Below, piece by piece: positions 17,330 to 28,704 of a DNA stretch of 64,000 nt (its first letter is position 1; each line of letters opens with the position of its first letter). A model generated the notes under the pieces. The model was given only the letters and a program-made list of their open reading frames with translations, was not told the origin of the DNA and searched no databases. This DNA is from Pseudodesulfovibrio sediminis (GTDB lineage: Bacteria; Desulfobacterota; Desulfovibrionia; Desulfovibrionales; Desulfovibrionaceae): NCBI RefSeq assembly GCF_020886695.1, contig NZ_AP024485.1, forward strand, positions 1,435,001 to 1,499,000, read 5' to 3'. Position numbers and translations under genes: made by a program.

Positions 17330-19798
17330 CTAGAAGGTATATGTAGAACCAACCCAAAGCTGTCGTCCTGCGCATCGATTACCGTCACTGTCGATGACCG
17401 CAGTCTCGTCAAAAACGTTATCCACGACAAAATCCAGCTGCATGGCCTGGGAGTTATGGGCGAACACTTCGTAGACAATCTTCCAATCCCAAATGATGGA
17501 TTCACTGAGAGTTGAATCTTCGTACTTGTAATATTTCTCTCCCCCAACGGTCTCAGTTCCCTTGACGGAAATTGTGTCCATTTCACTTTGATAGCGGGTT
17601 ACACTCGTAAATTTCAACTTATCGAAAAAAGTCCCTTCATAGATAAAAGTTCCGACCCAAGGCCGATTATAGTTTGCGGCGGGGAGTTCACTTCGATCTA
17701 TAAGCTTACCGTTGTAATAGACTTTGTCATAATTAATGGTCGATGAAGACCCGTCATTTTTCTCGTCGCTATAATCGCTGAAGTTGGTTTGCTGATCGGA
17801 ATATGTGGCCCCAAGTGAGAAGTGGTGGTTATCGACTGTTTTCTCCAAAAGAAGAGTATAGCCCCAATACTTGGTTTCACCGTCATTGGTCAGAGTTTTG
17901 AAGTATTCTGACCCTATTTTCTGGGATTGTGTCGCAAACTGATTGCGTGCCTGGCGTTTTACATAATTCAAAGAAGCATCCACTCCCAGGAATTCCGTAC
18001 TCACACCGACGGCGACTTCGTCAGAATACGGCGTATTCAAGCCATCCAAAGAATAATCGGTATGCGAAGAATTGTACTCGGCCCAACTGCTCAAATTGCC
18101 ACCGGCATCAATTGTTCGACTGTAGTAACGAAGAGGTACAGTCGACCTCAGGGCGTACCCAAGCAAGTTGGTACCATAGTATCGATTCATACCAGCAGTG
18201 AACACCAACCCGCTATCGCCCAGCACGTCATATTCAGCGGCAAAACGCGGTGCCACATTGATATTCTCCATCAAATCATCATAATCAACTCGTGCCCCCG
18301 GCCGGAAAGTCACCCGCCCCCAATTCAACTCATCCTGAAGATAATAACCAAGGGAATGATAGTGTGCTGATCGGATTTGACTGGCGGAGGAACTCTTTCT
18401 GGACGCGTATTGCTCGTTGGCAATTATCCCCCCTTCCCCATTGTCCTGGACATTACTAGAGGTCTTGGAACTAAAATACGATGAAACATCGTCCAGCCTC
18501 TCATACCGCCCTCCCACGTATTCATAGGAAGTCCCCAAACTGAAAACATGGGTCAACGGACCAGAAGCGACCGGCACGGACTCGTAATCCATCAGAAAGC
18601 TCAGGTCCCGTTCACGCCGATATGAATCGCCAAACCCTCCTTCCTTTGCCGTCGTGGCACTGGAACCCCACTGCGTCGAAGTTGTTCCGCCCCCTTTTGT
18701 CCAGTTAAACGTTTCGCTTGCTTCACTCTCTCGTTCCAATTCAGTCTCAGCAAAGGCGGCTGTCAGGGTATAGGTGCCCTCCTTGGCTTCGTGTTCATAA
18801 AGCAAAGCGATTTTTTTGGAGGGATTGACAATGTCATATCCAGAATCCTTCATTTCATTAACAAACTTCTGAGCCTCATACTCTGACAGGGTCACACTGA
18901 AATCCAGGCTGTTTTTGGAATCAATATCAACCGCCAATTTCCCAAAAATGGTTTGATTGGTTTTGTACTGATCCTTCAAACCCTCCATATACCTTAGTGG
19001 AATAACAGAATTTGTAATGTCGTAGGAAAGCATCACACCCGCTTTATGGTTCAATGGTATATCGATATAAGAGGAGACAAGGTTCTTGGTGAATTTTGGA
19101 TTACCATTGCTGTCAGATGAGGAATCTTCAAATTTTTCCCTGTCAGCAGGACGATGATTTGCCCAGGTGTCACGGGTGTGCATCCATGAGACCTTACCAC
19201 CAAAGACATCAGCAGGTTTGCGGGTTTTCGCATCCACGACGCCACCAACAAAGTTTCCATACTTGGCGGGAACATTACTGCTGTAGACCGTAATTGAATC
19301 CAATAAATCCGTATTCAAAAAAGAATTCTCAGCCTCCCCACCCAAAGTGGTATTCGAACCAACATCATCGATTCCCGACGGATCGATACGGTTGTTATTG
19401 GAAATCCCGTCTATACTGAAATTATTCTCATAATATTTACCACCCGAAATAGATATTTTCGGAGGCACGATGCTGCCACCACTCATGGAAGACCTGGATG
19501 CATCATCAAACTGTACATTGGGCATTCCCTTGAGAGCTTCCGTAATGCTACCAGAAGAGTTGGGCATTCGCTCCAACTCTTGCTGACTGAGTTCAGCCTT
19601 ACCATTCTGGTTTTTGTCTGCCTCCACCTCCACTTCTTCCAGATGAAGCACCTTATCTTCATCAATTTTCGTTTTCTTCTCTTTGTCTTTCAAATCATCC
19701 AAAGCATCCACAGCATGAGCAGGACCGGACAGTAAGAGTGCCACAATAGCCCACCCCAACAAAAAAACACCCCATCTTGTATTTCGAACTTTAACCAT
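17330..19798 (-). CDS. TonB-dependent outer-membrane receptor
   Basis: An 822-residue receptor with signal peptide (residues 1-29, cleaved after AHA), a TonB-box-like LHLEEVEVEA at about 50-59, plug domain (about 75-210, including LSQQELERMPNSSGSITEALK and IDGISNNNRIDP) and a 22-strand-type barrel ending in the aromatic STYTF. Start ATG 19798 has an excellent AGGAGGGA ribosome site. A Fur-box-like site lies 40-60 bases upstream. The gene heads an operon with an ABC transporter and neighbours a secreted M16 protease and a full TonB energising complex. Its ligand may be a peptide, a protein or a metal chelate; the sequence alone does not say. Confidence 0.92.
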   Translation of the reverse strand: MVKVRNTRWGVFLLGWAIVALLLSGPAHAVDALDDLKDKEKKTKIDEDKVLHLEEVEVEADKNQNGKAELSQQELERMPNSSGSITEALKGMPNVQFDDASRSSMSGGSIVPPKISISGGKYYENNFSIDGISNNNRIDPSGIDDVGSNTTLGGEAENSFLNTDLLDSITVYSSNVPAKYGNFVGGVVDAKTRKPADVFGGKVSWMHTRDTWANHRPADREKFEDSSSDSNGNPKFTKNLVSSYIDIPLNHKAGVMLSYDITNSVIPLRYMEGLKDQYKTNQTIFGKLAVDIDSKNSLDFSVTLSEYEAQKFVNEMKDSGYDIVNPSKKIALLYEHEAKEGTYTLTAAFAETELERESEASETFNWTKGGGTTSTQWGSSATTAKEGGFGDSYRRERDLSFLMDYESVPVASGPLTHVFSLGTSYEYVGGRYERLDDVSSYFSSKTSSNVQDNGEGGIIANEQYASRKSSSASQIRSAHYHSLGYYLQDELNWGRVTFRPGARVDYDDLMENINVAPRFAAEYDVLGDSGLVFTAGMNRYYGTNLLGYALRSTVPLRYYSRTIDAGGNLSSWAEYNSSHTDYSLDGLNTPYSDEVAVGVSTEFLGVDASLNYVKRQARNQFATQSQKIGSEYFKTLTNDGETKYWGYTLLLEKTVDNHHFSLGATYSDQQTNFSDYSDEKNDGSSSTINYDKVYYNGKLIDRSELPAANYNRPWVGTFIYEGTFFDKLKFTSVTRYQSEMDTISVKGTETVGGEKYYKYEDSTLSESIIWDWKIVYEVFAHNSQAMQLDFVVDNVFDETAVIDSDGNRCAGRQLWVGSTYTF

Positions 19799-19838
19799 GA
19801 GTCCCTCCTAGACTTTCGTCTCACACGCCAGCGAAAAC

Positions 19839-19857
19839 GAAAGTCATTATCATTTCA
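19839..19857 (-). promoter_or_regulatory. Fur-box-like operator of the TonB receptor operon
   Basis: Read on the minus strand, AATGATAATGACTTTC matches 13 of 16 positions of the right-hand part of the classical Fur box, 13 of 19 overall. It lies between the M16 terminator and the receptor start, where the receptor promoter must be. Iron repression is inferred. Confidence 0.55.
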
Positions 19858-19864
19858 ATATTTT

Positions 19865-19890
19865 AAAAAAAGATGGCCTAAGCCATCCTT
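19865..19890 (-). terminator. terminator of the M16 protease gene
   Basis: GATGGC-CTAA-GCCATC (19872-19887) with a run of seven A on the plus strand (T on the minus strand) 25 bases after the protease stop. It separates the protease from the receptor operon, which therefore needs its own promoter. Confidence 0.75.
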
Positions 19891-19912
19891 TTAATTCTTG
19901 TTTTAGTCGGTT

Positions 19913-22849
19913 CTATAAATCCGAAGGCAAAACTGTAAAGAGTGCAGCATTATCCAACATCAGGTATTTACGAGCCAGAACAGTCATATCCTGCGCGCTT
20001 ACAGATTCAATAATTCTGGCCGCAGAGGCTGCACGCTCAAAGCCATCCGGATGAACACGCGCCGTGGTGTAGAGTAAAGAATTCCAGTACCCTAACCGAT
20101 TCACCACCTTCTTCTGCAAAGCCAAAGACTGCCTTACGACACGATTCAGCTCTTCAGCAGTAACACCGGAATCGGTCAGATCCTTCATGATTTTCCGAAT
20201 TTCTTTCTCCACAACCTCTGTGTTACCAACCTCGGTCTCCACTTGAACCCCCAAATAGCCATACCCTTTGTAGAGAACAGAATTCTTCAATATCGCTCTA
20301 GGCGAATAGGAGACACCTAACCGCTCTCGAAGATTCACCCGCAGTCGATCAGCCAAAACCCGTCGCAAAAGACGAAGCTTCACTTGTTCAACGTATACAG
20401 CATGTCCCCCCGAAACGTTCTCACCGGAATCGATATACGGCACCGGAACAGCCAGCAACACACCAGCTTGAGACGACTCATGTTTAATATGAGCGGTCTC
20501 ACTTTGCCCAACAGGAAAGTGCAACTTCACAGGATCACCATCTGCCGCCTTCCATTCAGGCAATGTGCCAAAGAATCGGCCAGCCAAATTTTCCATGACA
20601 TCGGGCTCAAAATCACCGACCGCGCACAGAAAGAGAGGGCCTTGCCTAAAGGCACTACTGATATAATTCCGCACATCTTTCAGGGAGAACGTCTCAACCT
20701 CCGCATAATCAAGGTCAGCAAAATGCCCTGCTCCTTCAGCCAAAAATCGCTTCCCCTTCATGGACAGCACCCCGGAACTTGTGTTGGCCTGCTGAGAATT
20801 ATCGTTTTTGACCTGAGTCAATGCAGCGTCATACTGATTCTGCCGCACCACAGGGTTCAGCAATGCAGTTCGCAAAAGATGAAATGCCATATCAAGGTCA
20901 CTTCGCAAACAGGAGACATAGAGACCCAGGCCCATGGACTGAGCCTTCCAGGAGAAATCAATACTCCTTCCAGCCAACACCTGGGACTGCTGCAACGAAG
21001 TCAACCTGCCGACACCACTATTCCGAAGCACTTTGAGAACAAATCGAGCCAAAGCCTGCTCCTTGTCGCTCATGAGCGCAGTCCCACGGCCGAAACTGAG
21101 ATTGAGGAACACTTTATCCTTTTCAACAGAAGTGTTTTTCATGAATAACGAGAATCCGTTAGAAAACTCTGTCCGCTGATAACAATACGGCTTAGTCAAG
21201 CTTATTTCCTCAAACCGCTCAACTGACTGCCCTGAATAAGAGGGGACTTTGAGATAGGGAAACGAGACTTCATCTTCAGCTTTCCACGCGACAACCGGAT
21301 CTTTGGAAGCAGCTGTCCACACGGCTGATAACTCCGCTTCGGGTTCAACCTTGGCGTCCAACTCCACACCGGACAGTCCTACCATTCGATTACCGGAATC
21401 CCATGCATCACGAAAAGTCGCATTGACTTCATTGAGGGTCAGTTCGGACAGCATAGGCAAGAACAACTCATAGGTCTGACTCGGAGATTGATAGACCCTG
21501 TCCTGATTGAGGCAGGCCACAATTTCTTGGGCAATGTCAGCACTGTCACGTGCGGTCTCCTTCTTGAGAGACTGTTTGAAATAATTGCCGTAAAATTTCT
21601 TGGCCCGCTGCAACTCAACCGAGGTGAAGCCATGATCAAGGGCACGGCGTAATTCATTTTCCACCAAATGAACCGCCTGTTTCCATTGACCTTCACGTGG
21701 GATGGCAATGATTCGAGCATTGTCAAAGAGGCTGAAAGTTCTCCCGATGCGACTCATAGCCTTGATGCAAGGAGAGCCTTCACGGTCAACGAGTGTCATA
21801 AGCCGAGCCTGAAGCATGCGCACGGCAAGCTGCCCTTTAATCAAGGTACGTTGCACAGCCAACGAATCATGCTCATATTTGCGAGGATGCAAGGCTTCGA
21901 CCGAGACCATGCCCGAAGCATCCGGCCTACGGTCATAATAGAAATGCACGCCTTTGAGAGAAGCATCTCCCCAGGCAGGTACTTCCGGGCGAACACCACG
22001 AGCCTTTGCCGAAGAGAAAACAGCTTTTACCTCGGCTTCGAGCGCTTGCACGTCAAAATCACCGACAACCACCAAAACAGCTAATTCCGGACGGTACCAG
22101 CTGTCATAAAAACCCCGCAGCAACTTGGCGTTCGCACCTTTGATCACCGACTCAACACCAATGGTCGGATTCACAAAACGGGTACCTGGTAAAAGAAAAT
22201 TCAACCTCCGTAGGGAAGCGCGAAAGCGTTCTGTATCGCGTGCGATTTTTTCCTCCAAAATCACCCCACGCTCATTGGAGACCTCCTGCTCGGAAATACT
22301 TGCTCCACCCAGGAAATCACTCAGAACCACCAGTCCTTGATGCAGAACGTCAGCATCCGAAGTTGGTACTTGCAATTTGTATACGGTTTCCTGCGTTGAG
22401 GTGTGCGCATTGGCATCGGAGCCGAACCTCATCCCCACGGACTGAAAATATTTTATCAGCTCTCCCGGAGGAAAATGTCGGGAGCCGTTAAACACCATAT
22501 GCTCCATGTAGTGGGCAATTCCGGCCTGGGCGTCCGTCTCCATGAGAGACCCGACCTGCATATCCAGATACAGCGCCGCCCTTCCTTTGGGAGCCCCATG
22601 ACGGAGCAACACATACCGAAAACCGTTCTCAAGACGCCCGAACACGGCATCAGGGTTGGGACGCAGTGAACTATGTTCATGCGGCCAGGAGCCATCCAAC
22701 CACCATGCTTCAGGGGGTACGGTTCCTCGGGCAAATGCGGGAGAACTGCAAGTCATGGTTACAAGTGCACACAACATCACCCACAGAACAAACTGGGACT
22801 GCATCGTCCTGGAAAAAATCAAACGTTTTTTACATACTGAATACATCAT
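19913..22849 (-). CDS. secreted M16 (pitrilysin-type) zinc metalloprotease
   Basis: A 978-residue single-chain M16 protease with two duplicated halves. The inverted zinc motif HYMEH lies at about residue 93, with the downstream acidic ligand region NERGVILEEKIAR at about 170. A signal peptide ends in SPAFA (about residue 40), so the enzyme is periplasmic or exported. ATG 22849 has GAGG close by, and an alternative ATG at 22804 has AGGA and a shorter signal peptide. It is transcribed divergently from the yej-tonB operon, with Fur-box-like sites between. Its placement beside a TonB receptor and a peptide importer recalls FusC, the M16 protease of the Pectobacterium ferredoxin-uptake system. Equivalence is inferred. 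Confidence 0.88.
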   Translation of the reverse strand: MMYSVCKKRLIFSRTMQSQFVLWVMLCALVTMTCSSPAFARGTVPPEAWWLDGSWPHEHSSLRPNPDAVFGRLENGFRYVLLRHGAPKGRAALYLDMQVGSLMETDAQAGIAHYMEHMVFNGSRHFPPGELIKYFQSVGMRFGSDANAHTSTQETVYKLQVPTSDADVLHQGLVVLSDFLGGASISEQEVSNERGVILEEKIARDTERFRASLRRLNFLLPGTRFVNPTIGVESVIKGANAKLLRGFYDSWYRPELAVLVVVGDFDVQALEAEVKAVFSSAKARGVRPEVPAWGDASLKGVHFYYDRRPDASGMVSVEALHPRKYEHDSLAVQRTLIKGQLAVRMLQARLMTLVDREGSPCIKAMSRIGRTFSLFDNARIIAIPREGQWKQAVHLVENELRRALDHGFTSVELQRAKKFYGNYFKQSLKKETARDSADIAQEIVACLNQDRVYQSPSQTYELFLPMLSELTLNEVNATFRDAWDSGNRMVGLSGVELDAKVEPEAELSAVWTAASKDPVVAWKAEDEVSFPYLKVPSYSGQSVERFEEISLTKPYCYQRTEFSNGFSLFMKNTSVEKDKVFLNLSFGRGTALMSDKEQALARFVLKVLRNSGVGRLTSLQQSQVLAGRSIDFSWKAQSMGLGLYVSCLRSDLDMAFHLLRTALLNPVVRQNQYDAALTQVKNDNSQQANTSSGVLSMKGKRFLAEGAGHFADLDYAEVETFSLKDVRNYISSAFRQGPLFLCAVGDFEPDVMENLAGRFFGTLPEWKAADGDPVKLHFPVGQSETAHIKHESSQAGVLLAVPVPYIDSGENVSGGHAVYVEQVKLRLLRRVLADRLRVNLRERLGVSYSPRAILKNSVLYKGYGYLGVQVETEVGNTEVVEKEIRKIMKDLTDSGVTAEELNRVVRQSLALQKKVVNRLGYWNSLLYTTARVHPDGFERAASAARIIESVSAQDMTVLARKYLMLDNAALFTVLPSDL

Positions 22850-22962
22850 TAACCTCGTCTGTACTCGAATAAATTGAGCAGGGTGGAGACAGTTATCCTA
22901 CTAAATTGGGAAACAATCTGAAAATCGTCAAAAGTACCTAGCAACGCTCCCCTCTCTCTGTC

Positions 22963-22981
22963 AATAACGATTTTCATTTTC
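22963..22981. promoter_or_regulatory. Fur-box-like site in the divergent protease/yejA region
   Basis: On the minus strand the 19 bases GAAAATGAAAATCGTTATT match 15 of 19 positions of the consensus Fur box. The site lies about 115 bases upstream of the protease start and 90 bases upstream of the yejA -35 element, so it could control either direction. Confidence 0.6.
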
Positions 22982-23071
22982 AACAGGAAAACACTCATTA
23001 CCTGCTATAGTAATTAAGTATTATACTAGGAGCTCCTTTATATTTTATAAAAAAAACTCTCACTCAATATC

Positions 23072-23100
23072 TTGACACTGATTTTCATTTTCAATAATGT
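23072..23100 (+). promoter_or_regulatory. promoter with embedded Fur box for the yejABEF-tonB operon
   Basis: A perfect -35 TTGACA (23072-23077) and a TAATGT -10 (23095-23100) are spaced by 17 nt. A Fur-box-like 19-mer (23074-23092, 15 of 19 matches on the minus strand) fills the spacer. A repressor bound there would block RNA polymerase. The position also shows that translation cannot start at the in-frame TTG at 23072, supporting ATG 23144. Confidence 0.7.
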
Positions 23101-23143
23101 GCCTCGACTTAACGACCCAATAAACATCAAACACACGAAACAA

Positions 23144-24976
23144 ATGACAACACTCAGACACATTCTATTCTGCCTTGGTTGGCTTCTCTACTGTACCCCA
23201 GCTTTCGCAGGCTCCCAGCAGGTTCTGTTTATAGACACCCTGCCGCGACAGTTTCAAATACCCTCACATTTTGCATACGCCGACCCGAATGCCCTCAAAG
23301 GGGGGTCTCTCCGGCTGTCCGCTTCAGGAAGTTTTGACAGCTTCAATCCGTATATTCCATATGGCGTGCAGGCTGCCGGTGTGTCTTTGACCACCGGTAC
23401 GTTAACGGCAGCATCCCGCGACAATCCGTTCGTTCAATATCCGTATGTGGCTGAAAAGTTTGAAATAGCCAAAGATAACGGGTGGATTATCTTTCATATC
23501 AACCCCAAGGCATGTTTTTACGATGGCCATCCGGTTTCCGCCGATGATCTGGTGTTTACGTTCAACACTCTGATGACCGAGGGCACCCCTCGATACAAAC
23601 AGTACTACAAGGCCGTTGACCACATTGAGAAAGTCAATCCGCTTGCCGTAAAATTCGTCTTTAAAGAGAAGAACAACCGCGAACTACCTGTGATTGTAGG
23701 ACAATTGCCGGTCCTCCCTGCCCACTGGTGGAAAGATCGTGATTTCACCAAAGCGTCACTCGAGCCGCCCTTGGGATGTGGTCCATACAGAATAAAAAGT
23801 TTCCGGACAGGCTATACCGTTGAACTTGAGCGCGTGAAAAAGTGGTGGGGAAAAGACCTCACAATCAGCAAAGGACGATATAACTTCGACTCGGTCATCT
23901 ACAATTACTACCGGGATCGCACCGTTGCAGGTGAAGCTTTTCGCGCTGGAGAATTCGACTTCATCGTGGAAAATACGGCAAAAAACTGGGTACACGATTA
24001 TACTGGCCCAGCCTTCAACCAAGGACTCATCAACCGCCTTGAGCTCAAGCACTCCCGAAACGCAGGCATGCCCGGTTTCTACTTTAATACGGACCGGCCC
24101 CTGTTTGCCGACCGTCATGTCCGGCAGGCTCTGGCTCTGGTTTTTGATTTCGAATGGACCAACAAGACCCTATTCTACGGGCAATACACACGTTGCAACA
24201 GTTTCTTTTCCAATTCAGAACTCGCCTCCACCGGCCTTCCCACAGAACAGGAAGCAGCGCTACTCTTGCCATGGAAAACACACCTTCCTCCGGAACTTTT
24301 TACTTCCGCATTCGTCACTCCCAAGAGTAATGGAACCGGTCGAATTCGCACTCGTCTTCAAAAGGCACTCTCCCTGTTGAAAAAGGCTGGTTGGCAACTC
24401 AAGGATGGCGTCCTGAGTAATGCGTCCGGTACCCCGTTCACTTTTGAACTCCTTCTGCGTTCAGGCAGCCTGGAACGTGTAGCGCTGCCGTTTCGGCACA
24501 ATCTCAAACGACTGGGGATCACCATGGATATCACCATGGCAGACACGACCAGATATATTCGGCGCACCCGTGACCATGACTATGATATGATTTATGCAAC
24601 AATCCCTCAGTCTGACCATCCCGGCAATGAACAACGCAACTACTGGGCCTCGACATCAGCAAACACCCCCGGATCACGTAACTGGGCCGGAGTATCCAGC
24701 CCGGCAGTTGATGACCTTATAAACAAACTCATTGGCGCACAAAACAAGCTGGAACTGCTCACAGCCACCCACGCTCTGGATCGCGCTTTGCTCTGGAACT
24801 ATTATGTGATCCCCGGATGGTACTCCCCTGTGGACAGACTCGCGTACTGGGATAAATTCGGCATTCCCCAAACACGCCCCAAACGTGGAGTTGATATCTT
24901 CAGTTGGTGGGTTGATCCGACCAAAGATCAGCGCATCCAAAACAGCGCATACCGATCTGGGGATGCAGGCCGATGA
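23144..24976 (+). CDS. yejA: peptide-binding protein YejA (ABC family 5 solute-binding protein)
   Basis: A 610-residue periplasmic substrate-binding protein of the YejA/oligopeptide family. The signal peptide is residues 1-23 (ending TPAFA). The mature start has the family pattern [18 protein letters not shown] with SFDSFNPY. The SBP_bac_5 domain continues to the end. YejABEF takes up oligopeptides such as microcin C. The stop overlaps yejB by 4 nt. The promoter upstream carries a Fur-box-like site, which is unusual for a peptide importer and links it to iron supply here. Confidence 0.88.
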   Translation: MTTLRHILFCLGWLLYCTPAFAGSQQVLFIDTLPRQFQIPSHFAYADPNALKGGSLRLSASGSFDSFNPYIPYGVQAAGVSLTTGTLTAASRDNPFVQYPYVAEKFEIAKDNGWIIFHINPKACFYDGHPVSADDLVFTFNTLMTEGTPRYKQYYKAVDHIEKVNPLAVKFVFKEKNNRELPVIVGQLPVLPAHWWKDRDFTKASLEPPLGCGPYRIKSFRTGYTVELERVKKWWGKDLTISKGRYNFDSVIYNYYRDRTVAGEAFRAGEFDFIVENTAKNWVHDYTGPAFNQGLINRLELKHSRNAGMPGFYFNTDRPLFADRHVRQALALVFDFEWTNKTLFYGQYTRCNSFFSNSELASTGLPTEQEAALLLPWKTHLPPELFTSAFVTPKSNGTGRIRTRLQKALSLLKKAGWQLKDGVLSNASGTPFTFELLLRSGSLERVALPFRHNLKRLGITMDITMADTTRYIRRTRDHDYDMIYATIPQSDHPGNEQRNYWASTSANTPGSRNWAGVSSPAVDDLINKLIGAQNKLELLTATHALDRALLWNYYVIPGWYSPVDRLAYWDKFGIPQTRPKRGVDIFSWWVDPTKDQRIQNSAYRSGDAGR

Positions 24977-26070
24977 CCACCTATCTGCTGCAACGACTCA
25001 GCTATATGATTCCAACCCTACTCGGTATCATGGCTCTCAATTTTTTCATCATTCAAGCCGCTCCAGGTGGACCAGTTGATCAATTCATAGCCAAACTATC
25101 AGGTGAAGGCGACATGGTCATGGAGCGTATTACGGGCCAAAGTTCCGAAGTCAACGCAAACCCCGCTCTTGATGAAGGAGTCCTCTCCTCTTCACACAAC
25201 ATCTCCCCGGAACTCCTGCGTGAAATTAAAAAACTTTACGGTTTTGACAAGCCCATCTGGGAACGGTTCACCATCATGTTGAAGGAATACGCAACATTCG
25301 ACTTCGGCAATAGCTTTTTCAAGGGACGCTCTGTCGTGGGGTTGCTTCAGGACAGCCTGCCCGTGTCCATGTCTCTCGGTATATGGAGCACGCTGGTCAT
25401 TTATCTGATCTCCATCCCTCTGGGCATTCGCAAGGCCATACGCCATGGCTCTCGTTTCGACGCAGCGACTGGGATTGCCGTGGTGGTGGGCAACGCCATC
25501 CCGGTCTTTCTCTTCGCCATTCTGCTCATCATGTTGTTTGCCGGTGGGAATTATCTCAAATGGTTCCCCCTGCGCGGCCTGGTATCGCCAAATTTTGAAA
25601 CACTCTCCTTCTTGGGGAAAATAACAGATTACTTCAGGCATATGGCTCTTCCTATCACGGCCATGGTCATCGGCGGATTCGCCACTTTGACCATGCTCAC
25701 CAAAAATTCTTTTTTGGACGAGATTGGCAAACTGTATGTAGTAGCAGCCCGAGCCAAAGGCTTGACCGAGAAAAAAGTCCTCTACGGTCACGTATTCCGC
25801 AATGCCATGCTCATAGTGATCTCCGGCTTTCCCTCCGCGTTCATCCACATGTTTTTTACAGGATCACTTTTGGTTGAAGTCATCTTTTCTCTCAATGGCC
25901 TAGGGCTTCTGGGCTTTGAAGCCGCCATGCAACGAGACTACCCGGTCATGTTTGGCACACTGTATATTTTCACTCTTATGGGGCTGTTCACCAAGATTCT
26001 GAGTGATCTGACATATACATTCGTCGACCCCAGAATCGACTTCGACCATCAGGAAGCACTACATGGCTAG
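24973..26070 (+). CDS. yejB: peptide ABC importer permease YejB
   Basis: A 365-residue permease with six transmembrane helices and the OppB/DppB-type start ([16 protein letters not shown]). It has the long periplasmic insertion with [12 protein letters not shown] seen in YejB proteins. The EAA loop is [22 protein letters not shown]. It overlaps yejA by 4 nt and yejE by 8 nt. With YejE it forms the inner-membrane channel. Confidence 0.9.
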   Translation: MTTYLLQRLSYMIPTLLGIMALNFFIIQAAPGGPVDQFIAKLSGEGDMVMERITGQSSEVNANPALDEGVLSSSHNISPELLREIKKLYGFDKPIWERFTIMLKEYATFDFGNSFFKGRSVVGLLQDSLPVSMSLGIWSTLVIYLISIPLGIRKAIRHGSRFDAATGIAVVVGNAIPVFLFAILLIMLFAGGNYLKWFPLRGLVSPNFETLSFLGKITDYFRHMALPITAMVIGGFATLTMLTKNSFLDEIGKLYVVAARAKGLTEKKVLYGHVFRNAMLIVISGFPSAFIHMFFTGSLLVEVIFSLNGLGLLGFEAAMQRDYPVMFGTLYIFTLMGLFTKILSDLTYTFVDPRIDFDHQEALHG

Positions 26071-27091
26071 ATTCTCCCCTCTCACCATACGTCGGCTCCG
26101 TTCTTTTCGTAATAACCGTCGAGGATGGTGGTCACTGATCATCTTCACCGCCTTACTCATACTGTCGTTTGGCGCGAATATCATAGCCAACGACAAGCCA
26201 CTTCTGGTCCGCTATCAGAAGGCCTTCTACGTACCAGTAATCTTTGACTACCCCGAGACCACTTTCGACGGCGACTTCGAAACCCCGACAGATTACCTCG
26301 ATCCCTACATCACGAAAAAGATTCATGCCGACGGCTGGATTGTATGGCCACTTATTCGATTCGCGGATAGCACCATTGATTACGATCTCCCGGTGCCGGC
26401 ACCGGCACCACCAAGCCTGCGACACCCTTTGGGCACAGACGATCAAGGACGCGATCTTATTGCACGTCTACTATACGGGTTCCGTATTTCAGTCTGCTTT
26501 GGGCTTGTTCTCACTCTTTTCAGTACTGTTGGAGGCATACTCGCAGGTGCAGTACAGGGATATTACGGCGGTCGCATTGACATGTTCGGTCAACGGTTCA
26601 TGGAAATCTGGTCAGGCCTCCCTGTCCTTTATCTGCTTATCATCCTTTCAAACATGCTGCGCCCAGGATTTTGGTGGTTGCTTGGCATCATGCTACTCTT
26701 CAGCTGGATGTCATTGGTCGGTGTAGTCCGAGCCGAATTCCTCCGTGGCCGAAAGCTCGACTATGTCCGCGCAGCGCAGACAATGGGAGTACGCGACCGA
26801 AGCATCATGTTTCGCCACATTTTGCCCAATGCCATGGTCGCAGCTCTGACCTTTTTGCCATTCGTCCTCAACGGGGCAATCACCACGCTGACCTCTCTGG
26901 ATTTTCTCGGATTCGGCATGCCACCTGGATCGCCGTCCCTTGGCGAGCTTCTTGCCCAGGGCAAGGCCAATCTCCATGCTCCATGGATTGGGCTCTCCGC
27001 ATTTATCATTTTGTCCCTTACCCTCACCATACTCGTATTCATCGGCGAAGCCGCACGCGATGCAATGGACCCCAACAGGAATGCTGCATGA
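26063..27091 (+). CDS. yejE: peptide ABC importer permease YejE
   Basis: A 342-residue OppC/YejE permease. The N-terminus has basic [11 protein letters not shown] then a transmembrane helix. A periplasmic segment contains the YejE-type [18 protein letters not shown] and [12 protein letters not shown], followed by five more helices and an EAA loop ([19 protein letters not shown]). The stop overlaps the yejF ATG. Confidence 0.9.
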   Translation: MARFSPLTIRRLRSFRNNRRGWWSLIIFTALLILSFGANIIANDKPLLVRYQKAFYVPVIFDYPETTFDGDFETPTDYLDPYITKKIHADGWIVWPLIRFADSTIDYDLPVPAPAPPSLRHPLGTDDQGRDLIARLLYGFRISVCFGLVLTLFSTVGGILAGAVQGYYGGRIDMFGQRFMEIWSGLPVLYLLIILSNMLRPGFWWLLGIMLLFSWMSLVGVVRAEFLRGRKLDYVRAAQTMGVRDRSIMFRHILPNAMVAALTFLPFVLNGAITTLTSLDFLGFGMPPGSPSLGELLAQGKANLHAPWIGLSAFIILSLTLTILVFIGEAARDAMDPNRNAA

Positions 27092-28704
27092 CCACTCCAA
27101 TATTAAACATACACGACCTGACCGTCACTTTTGGTAACCAACCGGTAGTGAACAATGTTTCCTTCAGAATCAATCCGGGGGAAACCCTGGCCCTGGTTGG
27201 AGAATCCGGCTCCGGCAAATCCATAACAGCTCGTGCTGTCATAAACCTGCTCCCGCCGGACGCCAAAGTACTGTCGGGCACCATAAGTCTCAATGGAACC
27301 GATGTTTTCAACGCTTCGCCTCAAAGAATGTGCGACCTCCGAGGACACGGAGCAGCAATGATCTTCCAGGAGCCACGGCCCAGCCTCAACCCTCTCCATA
27401 CCGTAGAAAAACAGATCGGAGAGACTTTACTGCTGCATAGGGGACTGACTGGAAAAACAGCTCGCAATCGTACTTTGGAACTTCTGGACTTGGTAGGCAT
27501 CGATTCTCCACGACAAAAAATGTCAGCCTATCCCCACGAACTGTCTGGAGGACAATGCCAACGAGTCATGATCGCCTCGGCACTGGCAGGAAAGCCAAAA
27601 TTGCTCATCGCAGACGAACCGACAACGGCCTTGGATGTCACTGTCCAACGCCAGATTCTCGACCTGATGACCTCTCTTACCCACAAGCTCAATATGGCCA
27701 CTCTCCTCATCAGCCACGATCTCAGACTTGTACGGCGGTATGCCCAAAACATGTGCGTCATGCATCAAGGCCATTTGGTAGAACAAGGACCCACACAACA
27801 GGTGTTTACTTCTCCCGGCAATGAAAACACGCGAATGCTGCTGGATGTTGACCACAACCTGAGCCCCGTAAATGTGTATTCAGACAAACAACTGCTCCGC
27901 GCGGAAAATGTAAAGGTCTGGTTCCCGATTAAAAAAGGGCTCCTGCGACGCTCCAAAAATCACGTCAAAGCAGTGGATGGGGTTTCGCTCAGTCTCAACA
28001 AAGGTGAGTGCCTTGGCATTGTGGGGGAATCAGGCTCGGGTAAAACGACCCTTGGACTGGCATTGCTCCGCATGGTTCCCGCTACTGGGCAGATAAACTT
28101 GGGTAATACGCGAATCGACAGACTTAACGGAGAAAAACTTCGTCTCCTTCGAAGGCGCATCCAAATTGTTTTTCAGGATCCTTTCGGCTCCATGAACCCA
28201 CGCATGAGCGTGGAACAAATCGTGTCCGAAGGGTTGTCCACTCATTATGATCTGTCCAGGAGAGAGCGGGATCACAAAGTGGATGAAGCGTTGAAAGAAG
28301 TAGGGTTGTCGCCAGACATGCGTGACCGCTATCCTCATGAATTCTCCGGCGGACAACGGCAACGCATCGCAATTGCCCGCGCCCTCATACTCCGCCCCGA
28401 GTGCATTATTCTGGATGAGCCAACTTCATCGTTGGATCGAACCGTACAATTCCGCATTATTGAACTATTGCGAAATCTGCAGGCAAAAAAGGGACTTTCC
28501 TTTGTCTTCATCACTCACGACCTCCACCTGACTCGCACATTCTGCCACAGAGTCCTGGTCATGCGAGAAGGGCGAATAGTGGAGTCTGGCCCCACCAAAG
28601 GAGTCTTCGAGATGCCCAAAAAACACTACACTCAAGCGCTACTGAAGGCTGCTGATCTTTCACAGACAGAACAGTACCTCCCAAAAAAGGAACACACTGC
28701 ATGA
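27088..28704 (+). CDS. yejF: peptide ABC importer dual ATPase YejF
   Basis: A 538-residue protein with two fused ATPase domains. The first has Walker A GESGSGKS (about residues 38-45), signature LSGGQCQRV and Walker B LLIADEPTTALD. The second has Walker A GESGSGKT, signature FSGGQRQRI and Walker B IILDEPTSSLD. Both sites look functional. ATG 27088, inside the yejE stop, is preferred over the longer open frame starting at 26671, which only reads yejE in another frame. Its stop overlaps the DUF3450 gene. Confidence 0.92.
   Translation: MTTPILNIHDLTVTFGNQPVVNNVSFRINPGETLALVGESGSGKSITARAVINLLPPDAKVLSGTISLNGTDVFNASPQRMCDLRGHGAAMIFQEPRPSLNPLHTVEKQIGETLLLHRGLTGKTARNRTLELLDLVGIDSPRQKMSAYPHELSGGQCQRVMIASALAGKPKLLIADEPTTALDVTVQRQILDLMTSLTHKLNMATLLISHDLRLVRRYAQNMCVMHQGHLVEQGPTQQVFTSPGNENTRMLLDVDHNLSPVNVYSDKQLLRAENVKVWFPIKKGLLRRSKNHVKAVDGVSLSLNKGECLGIVGESGSGKTTLGLALLRMVPATGQINLGNTRIDRLNGEKLRLLRRRIQIVFQDPFGSMNPRMSVEQIVSEGLSTHYDLSRRERDHKVDEALKEVGLSPDMRDRYPHEFSGGQRQRIAIARALILRPECIILDEPTSSLDRTVQFRIIELLRNLQAKKGLSFVFITHDLHLTRTFCHRVLVMREGRIVESGPTKGVFEMPKKHYTQALLKAADLSQTEQYLPKKEHTA

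Noticed and set aside
26671..27087. N-terminal extension of yejF of 139 codons
   Set aside because: It reads through yejE in another frame. The ABC domain begins right after ATG 27088, which overlaps the yejE stop as in the other gene pairs of the operon.
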